From assembly GCF_021432385.1 (NCBI RefSeq), contig NZ_JAEACT010000002.1, positions 62,001 to 126,000 on the forward strand: DNA of 64,000 nucleotides. The letters run 5' to 3'. Position numbers and translations under genes: made by a program. This document shows positions 16,037 through 26,700 of this stretch, piece by piece (within the stretch, counting starts at the first letter, position 1; each line of letters starts with the position of its first letter). The notes under the pieces are model-generated. The model was given only the letters and a program-made list of their open reading frames with translations, made no database searches and had not been told where the DNA came from. This DNA comes from Clostridium hydrogenum. Lineage in GTDB: Bacteria; Bacillota; Clostridia; Clostridiales; Clostridiaceae.

Positions 16037-17122
16037 TGCCTTTTCTTTTTTAATTTTGTAATCTTTTATATTCCACTCCCATCTACCAACTATCTTCTTT
16101 ACAGAATTATCATTTTTATATTTTGCTTTAGGCGTGCTTTCTATTAAGAAATCCTCTTCATCAGCTCTAACTATCTTTAAATCTACCTCATCTTTAGGAA
16201 AAGTTTTTTCTATTTCCTTTGACAATACCTTTCCAGTTTCTATATTATATACATTTATAGTGCTATTTCCAGCCTTAGCTATTTGAACAGCAAGTAATTT
16301 TTCATCCCTTGAAAAAACCATTGCTTCTACTTTCGAACCTGCATATACATCAATTGCAGTAATTGACTTTGCCGCAACCTTAGATGGATCTATATCATTT
16401 TCACTTACATTATTGCCTTGGCCTTGATTCTGTCCTTGACCTCCATCTCCTGTTGATTGCTGCAAATCAGTTATTCCACAAACCCCAACAAAAGGATTAG
16501 CACCTGCTGTAGATACTGCTACATTATCCGCACTATAGGATAAGCTTAAATTATTAAAACTATCCTTTGCCACCCTTACTTTATTAACATTAGCCACATC
16601 AGTTTTTTCAAAATAGTACTCTGGAATTCCTCTTAAATTTACAAGTACATTGCTCATAGGTTCATCTTTAATTTTTACAAGCAAACTTCTCTTATACAAG
16701 AAAACTTCTTTTTCATTGCTAGAACTTATATCATCTATGGTATAATTACCTTTTTCTTTTTTTATTTTAAAAGTATATGCATCTGTACTTGTATAAGGTG
16801 AATTTGTATCTGTACTCACCACATTTACTTTTATATTAGCTTTTAATCCCATCTCAGTAGAATCAGTAATTTTATAACCTACAATTTTAAGATATGGCTT
16901 ATTTTGATTTTCGACCTTTTTCTTAAATCCCTTGCTATACATATAATTCATTGATGTATAATCATTTGCCATATAGCTATTTAAATAACCTTCAACAACC
17001 TTTGTTGCTTTTGTAAGTTCAAATTCATTTACATTGGTAAGTTGGTTTTTCTTATTAGTACACGCGCAACAATTTAAAACTAAAAATAAGACTAAAATCA
17101 AATAAAATATCTTTTTTTTCAT
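16031..17122 (-). CDS. Lipoprotein of unknown function
   Basis: 363 residues from ATG at 17122, supported by GGTGGAGG upstream. MKKKIFYLILVLFLVLNCCAC is a lipoprotein signal with the cleavage Cys at about residue 21, so the protein is probably anchored on the outer face of the membrane. Residues 30-130 (NEFELTKATKVVEGYLNSYMANDY ...) look like an NTF2-like or DUF4829-type fold. A Gly/Gln/Asn-rich linker (GDGGQGQNQGQGNN) lies near 230-245 and a C-terminal domain of about 110 residues follows. No enzyme motif is seen. Its stop codon lies within the end of LIR-5, which copies the last bases of the gene into its other arm. Confidence 0.7.
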   Translation of the reverse strand: MKKKIFYLILVLFLVLNCCACTNKKNQLTNVNEFELTKATKVVEGYLNSYMANDYTSMNYMYSKGFKKKVENQNKPYLKIVGYKITDSTEMGLKANIKVNVVSTDTNSPYTSTDAYTFKIKKEKGNYTIDDISSSNEKEVFLYKRSLLVKIKDEPMSNVLVNLRGIPEYYFEKTDVANVNKVRVAKDSFNNLSLSYSADNVAVSTAGANPFVGVCGITDLQQSTGDGGQGQNQGQGNNVSENDIDPSKVAAKSITAIDVYAGSKVEAMVFSRDEKLLAVQIAKAGNSTINVYNIETGKVLSKEIEKTFPKDEVDLKIVRADEEDFLIESTPKAKYKNDNSVKKIVGRWEWNIKDYKIKKEKAK

Positions 17123-17268
17123 ATCTATGCCTCCACCTATTTTACCAATAATGTAGATACAGTAAATTTTATATCTAGTTTTCCACAAAATTTATAATCG
17201 TAATCATTATTTTGTCCTAAATCTATATACATATATAGAAGTATTATCTAACGGGGGTAATTTTTGAA

Positions 17269-18333
17269 ATGCAAACATTAAAAAATGATATAAAAATAAT
17301 CACTCAAACAGCAGCTGTATTCATAGGAACAATAGTTGGTGCTGGACTTGCATCTGGTCAAGAAATAACTCAATTTTTTACGGTTTATGGAATGAAAAGT
17401 TTTTTTGGACTTGCTTTATGTTTAGTAATATACATAGTTTTAGGCACCATAATTATAAAATTAAGCATAAAACATAATTTACACTCATATAAAGAGCTAA
17501 TTAGCCTTGTAAGCCCAGGTGCTTTAGGCACTACTATAAATATTATTACAAGTTTTTTTATGATAAGCAGCGCAGCTATTATACTTGCTGGAAGTGGTGC
17601 CCTTTTAAATCAATACTTTAGAATTCCAAAACTAATAGGTTCCATTTTAATGATAATCTTCACATTAATCGTACTTTTAAGGAATACTGAAGGATTAATC
17701 GAAGTAAATTCCATTATTGTTCCTTGCTTAATTACGGTAATCACAATGATTTTTGTTTTATACATTATTTTTTCAAAAGATGTTTCTTATATAAACACAT
17801 TAAATTCAGTTAAAATTCAAAAAAGTAACTGGCTATTTTCAAGCTTTTTATACTCTGGTTTTAACATTTTATGCTGCAGTGGAGTCCTTGTACCTTTAAG
17901 CGTAGAAAATAAAAACACCACAGCCAAAAACCTAATACTAGGCACAGCCTTAGGCGCTATATTTCTTATTATTATTTCCTCAATGATAAACTTTATGCTT
18001 ATGCTAAATATACCTTATATATTTAAGTATGAAATTCCCCTTCTTTATATTTCAAGTCGATTTGGAAAAATAATAGAACTAATACTTTTGTGTATAATAT
18101 GGTGCGAAATGTTTTCAACAGAAATTTCTGATATATACAGCATAGCAAAAACTATACAGCATAGCTCCTTAAAAATGAACTATACCCAATCCATAATAGT
18201 TATTATTATTATTGCATTACCTATTTCTTGGCTGGGCTTTACAAACTTAATTTCATTTTTATATCCGGCATTTGGGCTCATAAGTTTAATATTTATGGTA
18301 CAATGTATTTACTTCTATGTTAGACACAAATGA
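17269..18333 (+). CDS. YkvI-family membrane transporter
   Basis: 354 residues, about ten transmembrane segments. The first helix contains FIGTIVGAGLASGQEITQFFTVYG, the pattern of YkvI proteins and distant APC/NSS-type transporters, where the unwound GAG/ASG segment binds substrate. Further marks are LLRNTEGLIEVNSIIVPCLI and the late NPISW-like ALPISWLGFTNLISFLYPAFG. A sodium-coupled amino acid or related solute carrier is likely, but the substrate is unknown. CGGGGGT precedes the ATG. The next gene begins 16 bases after its stop, so the two are probably co-transcribed. Confidence 0.85.
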   Translation: MQTLKNDIKIITQTAAVFIGTIVGAGLASGQEITQFFTVYGMKSFFGLALCLVIYIVLGTIIIKLSIKHNLHSYKELISLVSPGALGTTINIITSFFMISSAAIILAGSGALLNQYFRIPKLIGSILMIIFTLIVLLRNTEGLIEVNSIIVPCLITVITMIFVLYIIFSKDVSYINTLNSVKIQKSNWLFSSFLYSGFNILCCSGVLVPLSVENKNTTAKNLILGTALGAIFLIIISSMINFMLMLNIPYIFKYEIPLLYISSRFGKIIELILLCIIWCEMFSTEISDIYSIAKTIQHSSLKMNYTQSIIVIIIIALPISWLGFTNLISFLYPAFGLISLIFMVQCIYFYVRHK

Positions 18334-18348
18334 AGGGAGTGTTTTTAA

Positions 18349-19296
18349 TTGACCAATTTACTTTCGCATTGTACCTTATGCCCTAGAAATTGTAAAGTTG
18401 ATAGATTAAATAATAAGCTAGGTTTCTGTAATTCAAACGAAAATATTAAAATATCAAGAGTATCTCTTCACAATTGGGAAGAGCCTTGCATTTCTGGTAC
18501 AAAGGGTTCTGGAACCGTGTTTTTTGCTAATTGTAATTTAAGATGCGTTTTTTGCCAAAATCACTCTATAAGTCAAGAAGGTTTTGGAAAAGAAGTTTCT
18601 GTAGAAAGATTAAGTGAAATTTTTATAGAACAACAAGAAAGAGGTGCTCACAATATAAACCTCGTTACTCCAACACATTATGCTGCTCAAATAATTGAAG
18701 CAATTAAACTTTCCAAAGCTAAAGGACTTAATATTCCTATACTTTATAATTCTAATGGCTATGAAAGCGTTGAAACTATAAAATTGCTAAAAGGCTACAT
18801 AGATGTTTATTTACCAGATTTTAAATATTTTGCTGATAAGTATGCCATAAAATATTCACATGCTCCAAATTATTTTGAAATAGCTGCCAAAGCTATAAAT
18901 GAAATGGTTAATCAAGTAGGTGAAGCCCAATTTGATGAAAATAACTTAATAAAAAAAGGTGTTATTATTCGTCATTTAATGCTTCCTGGACTTCTTTTTG
19001 ATTCAAAAAAAGTTATTGATTATATTTATAGAACTTTTGGTAACAAAGTTTACTTAAGCTTAATGAATCAATATACACCTATGTTTAATGCAGAAAAATA
19101 CCCCGAAATTAACAAACCACTTAATCCCAAGCATTATGATGCTCTTATTGATTACAGTCTATCAATTGGCGTTAAGAATGGATTTATACAAGAACCTGGA
19201 ACAAACTCTGAAAGTTTTGTACCAGAATTTGATCTTAGAGGAGTCGAGGCAGGGGCAGAGTACAAAGTACAGAGTACAGAGTACAGTGATGGTTAA
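18349..19296 (+). CDS. Radical SAM protein (COG1313, PflA-like) with a repeat-encoded tail
   Basis: 315 residues from TTG at 18349 (AAGGGAG upstream). N-terminal cysteines C8, C11, C15 and C27 (CTLCPRNC ... GFC) may hold a second cluster. The radical SAM motif is C62-x3-C66-x2-C69 (FANCNLRCVFCQNH), followed by NLVTPTHYAAQI, PILYNSNGYES and VDVYLPDFKYF-type barrel strands. It belongs to the uncharacterised PFL-activase-like group. The last ~12 residues (EYKVQSTEYSDG) are encoded by the AGAGTAC element downstream, so insertion of the repeat replaced or extended the natural C-terminus. Confidence 0.88.
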   Translation: MTNLLSHCTLCPRNCKVDRLNNKLGFCNSNENIKISRVSLHNWEEPCISGTKGSGTVFFANCNLRCVFCQNHSISQEGFGKEVSVERLSEIFIEQQERGAHNINLVTPTHYAAQIIEAIKLSKAKGLNIPILYNSNGYESVETIKLLKGYIDVYLPDFKYFADKYAIKYSHAPNYFEIAAKAINEMVNQVGEAQFDENNLIKKGVIIRHLMLPGLLFDSKKVIDYIYRTFGNKVYLSLMNQYTPMFNAEKYPEINKPLNPKHYDALIDYSLSIGVKNGFIQEPGTNSESFVPEFDLRGVEAGAEYKVQSTEYSDG

Positions 19297-19464
19297 TTTT
19301 CCGCTAACGCAGAAAATCTTAAAACTTAATTGGCTATCGCCCAAACCTATAAAAGTAAAAGCATTCAGCTGCGCTGAATGCTTTTGTTCTATAAGTTCAA
19401 AGATTTATCTGACGCAAGGAAGATAAATCCTCCTTCTCTGTACTCTGTACTTTGTACTCTGACC
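19254..19464. repeat. AGAGTAC element C, overlapping the end of a gene
   Basis: Left end AGAGTACAAAGTACAGAGTA, right end CTGTACTCTGTACTTTGTAC. Internal hairpins are TTTTCCGC/GCAGAAAA, GCATTCAGC/GCTGAATGC and ATTTATCT/AGATAAAT. The left 40 bases are translated as the tail of the radical SAM gene. Confidence 0.88.
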
Positions 19465-19475
19465 AAGTCCTCTGT

Positions 19476-21275
19476 CTAGATTTTGTATTTCTTCAAGTCT
19501 CCCTTAAAGTTCTCAGCAATTTTCTTAAATTCTCCTATGTTTTCTGTAAGCTTGCTAATTTGACTCATATAGTTTGTAACACTTGCACTTACTTCTTCTG
19601 AAGCAGCTGAATTTTCTTCTGATACAGATGCAAGGTTCTCCATTTTTTCGTAAATTGTTGATATGGACTCCGCTTCTGCATTTAACTTTTCTACAGTTTT
19701 AATCATGGCATCAGCAACGGATTTTGCTGAAAAATTAGCATCTTGACTTAATCTTCTAACATTCTTAAGATTTGAAGTTTCATTTTCAAGAACATCGTAT
19801 TGTTCTCCTATTTTAGAAACAAGGCTCCCTATGTCTGAAACAAACATTTCAAGATTAGAATTAATTTTTTCAACAGCTTCCTTAGTTTGCTCAGAAAGTT
19901 TCTTTACTTCGCCTGCAACAACTGAAAAACCTTTTCCCATCTCTCCAGCTCTTGCAGCTTCAATTGAAGCATTAAGTGCAAGAAGATTTGTTTGTTCTGA
20001 TATATCTGATACTAAAAGTACAATATCAGTTATATCCTTAGCTTTATTTGAAAGCTCAGAACCTTGGCTCCTTACTTGCTCAAATTTAGCAAGGCTTTCT
20101 TCTATTGTCTTACTTGTAGTTTCAACACTTTTATAACTATTATTAATTTTATCTATTGCTTTTTCTAATTGCGTCTTATTGCTGTTTTCATGCTCTACTA
20201 CTTGCTTTAAAGATTCAATATTTTTATTTAAAATAGTTACACTATCCTGAGTATCCTCAGCTTGGCTTACAAATGAATCAGCAACTTGTTCTACGACATC
20301 GGATATTTCGCTGGAAGTATCACTCATATCTTTAGAAATTTCTCCTACATTATTTACAAATGCATTCATTTCATCAGTTAATCCCTTAAATCCAACAAAA
20401 TTAGTTGACATATCTTTAGAATATTTATTTAGTTCAGAATGTATATCCTCAAAGAAATCATTTGTAACTATGCTACTCTGTACATTAAAATCATTATTTT
20501 TTAATCGTGCAATCTCTTCTTTTATAATTCTCTTTGGCGATATCATAATTTCTGATGCAATAAATGCTGATAATGATGAGATTACTGCTGCTATTATTGC
20601 TTTAACAGAATTATGTACACCTAAAATAGGTACAAAAGTTATTATTGATACTATAAATGTAAATATTCCTACCTTTGCGCCAAAACTTCTTATAAAGCCA
20701 AAAGAAAGTAATTTATTAAATTTATAAGTCTTCTTATAATAAATATCTCTGTCAAATACAAATTTAAGTTTTACAGAATCCGCTGTTCTTTCAAGTTCCT
20801 CAACTTCAATTTTCTCATTAAAAAACTCAGCTGCCCCTTCTATTAATCCTTTGAGATAAGCAAACATACCCCTTTTGGATCTGTAAGTAAATACAGCCTC
20901 TCTTTTAGATATTGGCTCTATTGATACTAAAGGCGGTTTTGCACCTGGAAACTTTTTAGTCATAACTACATGAATGTCAAATAATGATTTAAAAAACGAA
21001 TATAAGTTTTCATGTTCAAAAAAAGCAGGAAAGGTATCGAAAAAGCCTGCTATATTGTCTATTCCTATACTTTCCCACACTTCATCTTTATTTTTATTAA
21101 CGCCATTAGATATAATTTCAATAAGCTTGTACACAGTACTATCCTCTACATCTTCAACAGGTGAAAATATTTTTCCTCTTCCAAGCTTAACCTGATCTAA
21201 AGCACCCTCTACAATATCATTTCCATATAATTTTTTACATGTTTTTACCCATGTCCCAACTACCGTACCTTTCAT
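19476..21275 (-). CDS. H-NOX methyl-accepting chemotaxis protein (gas-sensing chemoreceptor)
   Basis: 599 residues. Residues 1-185 are an H-NOX haem domain that lines up without gaps to the well-known Thermoanaerobacter domain: proximal haem ligand H102 ([11 protein letters not shown]), the porphyrin-binding Y131-S133-R135 (YRSKRGM) and a tyrosine at position 140. Two membrane helices follow (about 196-240), then a cytoplasmic MCP signalling region with the hairpin tip [38 protein letters not shown]. It should bind O2 or NO at the haem and signal to CheA. Tyr140 predicts O2 binding. GAGGTGGTAAT precedes the ATG; no chemotaxis genes are adjacent. Confidence 0.93.
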   Translation of the reverse strand: MKGTVVGTWVKTCKKLYGNDIVEGALDQVKLGRGKIFSPVEDVEDSTVYKLIEIISNGVNKNKDEVWESIGIDNIAGFFDTFPAFFEHENLYSFFKSLFDIHVVMTKKFPGAKPPLVSIEPISKREAVFTYRSKRGMFAYLKGLIEGAAEFFNEKIEVEELERTADSVKLKFVFDRDIYYKKTYKFNKLLSFGFIRSFGAKVGIFTFIVSIITFVPILGVHNSVKAIIAAVISSLSAFIASEIMISPKRIIKEEIARLKNNDFNVQSSIVTNDFFEDIHSELNKYSKDMSTNFVGFKGLTDEMNAFVNNVGEISKDMSDTSSEISDVVEQVADSFVSQAEDTQDSVTILNKNIESLKQVVEHENSNKTQLEKAIDKINNSYKSVETTSKTIEESLAKFEQVRSQGSELSNKAKDITDIVLLVSDISEQTNLLALNASIEAARAGEMGKGFSVVAGEVKKLSEQTKEAVEKINSNLEMFVSDIGSLVSKIGEQYDVLENETSNLKNVRRLSQDANFSAKSVADAMIKTVEKLNAEAESISTIYEKMENLASVSEENSAASEEVSASVTNYMSQISKLTENIGEFKKIAENFKGDLKKYKI

Positions 21276-21454
21276 ATTACCACCTCATGCATTACTTTCA
21301 TTATTTACAAATATTTTGTACAAATTACTATCAATTAATAATATATATCAATTATACAGCACAAATACAATATTGTTAACTATTTTTTTCTTACTCAAAT
21401 TGTCGAGGTAATAATACTAAACTTTATACTCGAAAATAATAATTTAAAATTATT

Positions 21455-21645
21455 GCGAAGTAAGTGTATTGCAGGATATTAAATAAAATTAATAAATCTA
21501 AGGCAAAAAACTTTAAAAGTCTAAGAAGTTTCAATAACTCGCTAAAAACATGCTCAGACAATTGAAACATCTAAGCCTGTTAAAGTTTTTTACCTAAGAT
21601 TTATAAAATTTTATTTAAATCATCCTACAACACACTTACTTCGCA
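21455..21645. repeat. Long inverted repeat LIR-6
   Basis: Outer arms GCGAAGTAAGTGTATTGCAG and TACAACACACTTACTTCGC pair; the left arm then has ATTAAATAAAATTAATAAAT and the right ATTTATAAAATTTTATTTAA. Apex on the minus strand: TTTCAATTGTCTGAGC, loop, GCGAGTTATTGAAA. Confidence 0.85.
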
Positions 21646-21654
21646 ATGTACATG

Positions 21655-21805
21655 GTTTTAAAGGAAAGAACACTTACCAGAGGCTTGGGCTTAAGCCCAT
21701 TAAGATTCTTGAACCTATATTATTAATTTCTAGTGATCCATTTCAAAGACATAAATTAATTAAAAATATTAGTGTGCCTACGGAATTTTAAGATAAAAAC
21801 AAGAA
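21655..21805 (+). repeat. Repeat block R3, copy 2
   Basis: Closely matches 30050-30200 (AAGGAAAGAACACTTACCAGA, CTTGGGCTTAAGCCCATTAA, TTTCTAGTGATCCATTTCAA, GTGCCTACGGAATTTT). It follows LIR-6 just as copy 3 follows LIR-8. Confidence 0.75.
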
Positions 21806-22002
21806 ATGCTATAATTGCGTAAGCAATCAAAAAATAAGTTATAAGATTTTTTGTAGCAAGGATTATTAATATACAAAGTTTTATTGCACTACTATTGACA
21901 GTGCATCTACTAAGTTAAAGAACATACATGTGCTAAGCCCAACCCCCTAGTAAGTGTATCCTTCACTGTACTTTGTACTCCGTACTCTGATTTTTGGTTC
22001 GC
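21806..22002. repeat. AGAGTAC element D, degenerate and interrupted
   Basis: Internal part AATTGCGTAAGCAATCAAAA and right end TCCTTCACTGTACTTTGTAC remain; about 90 bases of unrelated sequence lie between them, and the left tandem is gone. Confidence 0.65.
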
Positions 22003-22017
22003 ATTTTTTAATCATTG

Positions 22018-22335
22018 TGAAACAAAGCTGTAGTGAAATTATCAAAATAACATGGAACAGGTGCATTAAAAAAATGATGTGGTATACGAGTGTCGAAGAA
22101 ATATTTTAAATAAAATTGTATAAAACTTAGTGGGGGATTTTTTGAAAACTTTAGAACTTTCAATTGTTTGAGCTTCCCCTCAGCGAGTTATTGAAAGTTC
22201 TTAAGTTTTCGGAAAATTTGCCACTTAGTTTTATTAATTTTATTTAAGATTTTGAGATACTCGTAGACCACATTATTTTTAATGCACCTGTTCCATGTTA
22301 TTTGATTTTGCACTACACTTTGCTTCTCAATATTT
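22018..22335. repeat. Long inverted repeat LIR-7
   Basis: Outer arms GTGAAACAAAGCTGTAGTG and GCACTACACTTTGCTTC, then GGAACAGGTGCATTAAAA with TTTTAATGCACCTGTTCC. Apex CTTTCAATTGTTTGAGC ... GCGAGTTATTGAAAG. It lies downstream of sleC. Confidence 0.88.
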
Positions 22336-22353
22336 AAGTATTTTAAAATACTA

Positions 22354-23679
22354 TTATTCTTCTGGATACTCCATTACTGGTACATGACCATCCTTATACA
22401 AATGTGGTGGAACAAAAAGTCCATTCTTAGTTACTTCTAAATTATCCTCCCCTCTAAGTTCACCTATCTTAGTAACTGCTACATAAACATCAGATATCTT
22501 ATACCAGGTAGGATAATCTACAACACCTATTGCTGGCATTGAAAAAATTTTTTGAAACTCCGTTACTGACTTCTTTGTAGCGTCATTGTAATATGCAGTA
22601 ACTGCAAGTTTAGGGATTGCAGGATAATTTACAGAAATTCTATTTAAATAAGTTTGTATTGTTCTTACCGGTGTACCTGTGGAACCTACTCTTAGAACAT
22701 AACCGGGATATGATTCCGGAATCCCTGCTACTTTTTGGGCCGTATCAAATTGAAGATCCGCTCCATAAAAATTTCTTAAAATTTCTGGAGCTCTTTTCCC
22801 TTGATCACCTAAGTACTTACTTCCCCACTGAGTAAGCCATCCAGGGCACTGTACATTTTTTCCGTCACAAAACTGAGTTAAAAGTGGTTGTTTTGCTCCT
22901 GGACGTTTTACATAAGTTGAAAAAATAGCATCAACGACATTACTAATACTTTTATATATATTTCTTCCGTAATTAAAAGCCTGATCAAAAGCTGTGGAAT
23001 TTGTTATGGTGAAGTTCTTACCTTTCCCCCTATACCATTCAGTGTAAACTCTATTCAATACAAAAGATATTATGCAAAGAACATTTGCCCTTATGGTACT
23101 TTCAGGCCATGTGGAAAATATCTCACAAGAAGCTACATTCTTTATATAATCCATAAACCTAAGGGTATAATTGGGAGCAGCTTCATCTGGTCCTCCTGCA
23201 TGAACTACGATATACTGTGGAACTACAGGTTGAGGCAATACAACAAGACCACTTGGTGGCTTAGGCAAAGGTTTTTCAGGTGCCTCAGGAATTTTAGGTG
23301 GATAATTACCAACTAATGTATTTGGCTTTACATCTATAACTTCCTCCTGCCTTGTTAAATTCTGTGTTAAATTACAATTTTGTATTGCCACACTATCGGG
23401 CATAATTTGACATCCTCTTACAAATAAAGGTTTGAAATTTAGAGCCTCTACCCTTATATCTACAAAACTATATGGCACTTGGTTTGTAGGATTCTGGGAA
23501 TATGCTAAAGGAGGAGTTGTAAGTTCTACAGGGGTTGTAAGTCCAGAACTATCTGTATATGCAACTTGTTCTTGCGTTTTCCCTGTACTATCCCTTCCTG
23601 TTATAGTTACTTTTGCTTTTTCTTGTGGTATATAATTATTACCTCTAAAAACTTGTATCTGCAGCTGTCCATTAGCCAT
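22354..23679 (-). CDS. sleC: Spore cortex-lytic enzyme SleC
   Basis: 441 residues, the length of clostridial SleC. The N-terminal ~120 residues (MANGQLQIQVFRGNNYIPQ ...) are the pro-region with an immunoglobulin-like fold. A short linker rich in Pro follows (KPLPKPPSG). The central catalytic domain begins near 165 (FMDYIKNVASCEIFSTWPESTIRANVLCIISFVLNRVYTEWYR), a SpoIID/lytic-transglycosylase-type region cutting cortex peptidoglycan. A C-terminal peptidoglycan-binding domain (residues ~320-400, LRVGSTGTPVRTIQTYLNRI) ends the protein. SleC is stored inactive in the spore and cleaved by Csp proteases at germination; a Csp-like gene lies just upstream on the same strand, 106 bases away. AGGAGAATAG precedes the ATG. 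Confidence 0.93.
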   Translation of the reverse strand: MANGQLQIQVFRGNNYIPQEKAKVTITGRDSTGKTQEQVAYTDSSGLTTPVELTTPPLAYSQNPTNQVPYSFVDIRVEALNFKPLFVRGCQIMPDSVAIQNCNLTQNLTRQEEVIDVKPNTLVGNYPPKIPEAPEKPLPKPPSGLVVLPQPVVPQYIVVHAGGPDEAAPNYTLRFMDYIKNVASCEIFSTWPESTIRANVLCIISFVLNRVYTEWYRGKGKNFTITNSTAFDQAFNYGRNIYKSISNVVDAIFSTYVKRPGAKQPLLTQFCDGKNVQCPGWLTQWGSKYLGDQGKRAPEILRNFYGADLQFDTAQKVAGIPESYPGYVLRVGSTGTPVRTIQTYLNRISVNYPAIPKLAVTAYYNDATKKSVTEFQKIFSMPAIGVVDYPTWYKISDVYVAVTKIGELRGEDNLEVTKNGLFVPPHLYKDGHVPVMEYPEE

Positions 23680-23785
23680 TTTTCTATTCTCCTAATTATT
23701 CTTACTAAAGATAAACCCATAAAAATTTATCCATCATATATAACATATGCACATGTGCATTAACCATATACTAACATTTATTATA

Positions 23786-26700
23786 CTAAATATATTTTTT
23801 AGGTAATCTAATAAATACTCCGCTTTCTTTTCTATCGCCTCTTTGACTCTGAAAAACTCCATTTAAATCTAAAAAACCATATCCAAGCTGCTCGTTAGGG
23901 TATGTTTCTCCTGGTCTTCTATATGCACCTCGTATAAGATAAGTTTTTACTTTTGTCGCATGCATATTTTTATCATTTCCATCTACTAGACCCCACTGTA
24001 AAATAAGCGCTACAGCTCCAGCAAGCACAGCTGATGCCGCACTACTCCCTGTCAAGGTTTGCATTTGTCCGCCGTTTCCTACACATGGTACCTCGTAGCC
24101 TCCTGCTGAAACATCTGGTTTTACCCTCCCATCTCTTGTATATCCTCTTCCAGAACTAGGCATCAAAGTATTATTAGCTTGATTATAATAACTACAACAT
24201 ATTATTTGATTACTTGTAGATGGTAATGTAAGGGTTATATACTGTGAAGGATTTAAAAATCTAGTTCCTTCTTTAATAAGAGCTCTTTGTAAAATCCACG
24301 CATCATATCTCCCATCTGTTATATTATCTCCTGTAAGCTTAAAATTCCATATTCCGGGCTTTGCATTTTCTATTAATACCTCAATTAATTCATCGCCTGT
24401 AAGCTCTTCTGGAAAATAATATTGTACACTAACTATGCTCTCTTCATAAACTAATTTAGTTATCTGTTTCCCCTTCGATTTAGCTGGAATTTTTTCTATA
24501 ATCTCCCCAGATGGCGATACTATACCTATAGAAATTTTATCAGGCTTATGTGACCAAACTTGCATATATACCCTTTCTTGATTATTATCAACTTTAAGTT
24601 CAATTGTCTTTTCTTCATTGGTTTTAGCCATTACTCCTGATGTGTGTGTATCACTGTCTCCTTCATTTCCTGTACCAGTAACAACAACTAAACCTTTAAT
24701 TTTGGATAGTTCGTCTATATATCTTTCAATAAGTGAATTTCCATCATGCCCACCTATATTTGTTCCGAGTGGTATATAAATTACTGTTGGCTTGTTTATT
24801 TTTGACGCTCTATCATATGCATATTTTATTCCTTGAATTAAACTTGTACTGCTAAATACAGGGCATGTGGCTTCATTAACACCATTGCTATACAAAGTAC
24901 TTTTCTTAGTAGTTCTAAGTTTAACTACTATAAACTGACAATCTGGTGCTGCCCCTATATATTTTCCTCTTCCACCTATAATGCTTGCTGTATTTGTTCC
25001 ATGCCCTACTTCATCCTTCATTGGAACCTTGCTATATGGATTGCCCTTGTTTTTACTTAGCTGAATTGCCGCATTTATATCTGCCTCACTATATTCTGTT
25101 CCCATATAAAAACCAGTAGGATTCTTTCCACTTGCATCTCCTTGATCCCAAATACTTAAAATTCTAGTTGTACCATCCTCATTTATAAATTCATCATTTA
25201 AGTAATCAATTCCAGTATCTATTAAAGCTACTATTACACCTCTGCCTGTAAGATTTAAATATGGATTATTATGAAATTGATTAATGTTGGCAGTTTCTAA
25301 GGGTGAAACAGCACACATCGTATATAAAGATGCTCTTTCTGGATAAACTATTTCTTTAACTGTACTAAAAAGTTCATCAACCTTATCTTGCCTAACTGAA
25401 ACGATAGCATATCTATCACCAAGTGGAAACTCACATGCATAATCTATTTTAGAAAAAGCTGCTGCTATATCCCCTTCATATTCAACTATATAATTTTCAT
25501 AATTATCTAAGGCATAAACCTCACTACAATTGACTGCCCTATTCATATTTCTTCTTTTTCTAGCACCTGAAGCCAAATTTAATCCTCTCCTTAAACATAA
25601 TTGACCATAACCCCAAACTGGATTGGGATATTTAACATCGGTTCTAGTCCTTGTTGCTCCTTTTAAAATATAATATTTTAATCTATCACCATACATAAAA
25701 GGATCATTTTTAAGCACAATTCCCCACTGCATCAAAAGTGCTGCTGCGCCAGATACTTCTGGGGTTGCCATTGAAGTTCCAGATAATTTGTCGTATTCTC
25801 CACCTGGTATTGATGATTCTATGTTTTCTCCTGGTGCAACTAAATCAGGTTTTGTAAAGCAAGCCTTTGCAAGCTTACCTCTACCAGAAAAGCTTGATAT
25901 ATTTCCAGTTAAATAATCGTAACTTCCAACCGTCAAAGCGTTCTCTACAGTCCCCGGTATACCTAAGGTATTATAAACATCTGGTTTTAAAAATTTAGTT
26001 TGTGCGCTAAGCCCCTCTGATACAGGCATCCACATATCATAAATATCTCCAAGCCCTGTTGCAGCATAAATTGTAATACTCCAAGTTCCAGAAAGAAGAG
26101 CGTCGCCTCCAGCAACTAAGCTTATAAGAACTTCACCATTCATACTAAAGGGTTTGGGACCACTGTCATATATAAAATAGCTATCACTTTGAAGTTTGCC
26201 ATCCTTGTAACCTTCTTTAACTTGAAAAACACCAGTACTATTACCAGCAGGATTTTTTATTTCAATACTTATATCATCAATAAAATTTTTATATAATTGT
26301 ACTAAAATAACTTTTTCTGCAGCTGCTACACTCATTGATATTGTTTGATTATCTCTTAAAACTCCTCCTACATGATGTGCCCTGTCTCCCTCATTTCCAG
26401 CCGCAATTACAAAGGATATTCTCTCTAGATTACAAATTGTCTCTACATATTGTTCAAGAAGACTTGTGCCATCATGTGCCCCATCATTAGTGCTAAAACT
26501 TAAATTTATCACAAGCGGCATATTTCTTTCATTGGCTCTATCCACTAAAAATTTAACGCCCCTCATAAGTTGAGTGCTTTTTCCGTAATTAACCTTTCCT
26601 TCCCCTGTCATCTTAACCATAGCAATTCTACTTTCATATGCAGGACCATAGTATCTTTCATCAATATTTCCATCACCGCAGGCTATACCCGTTACGTGTG

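Noticed and set aside
21655..21805. R3 block as part of a protein gene remnant
   Set aside because: None of the six frames stays open beyond short stretches in all three copies, and substitutions show no codon pattern.
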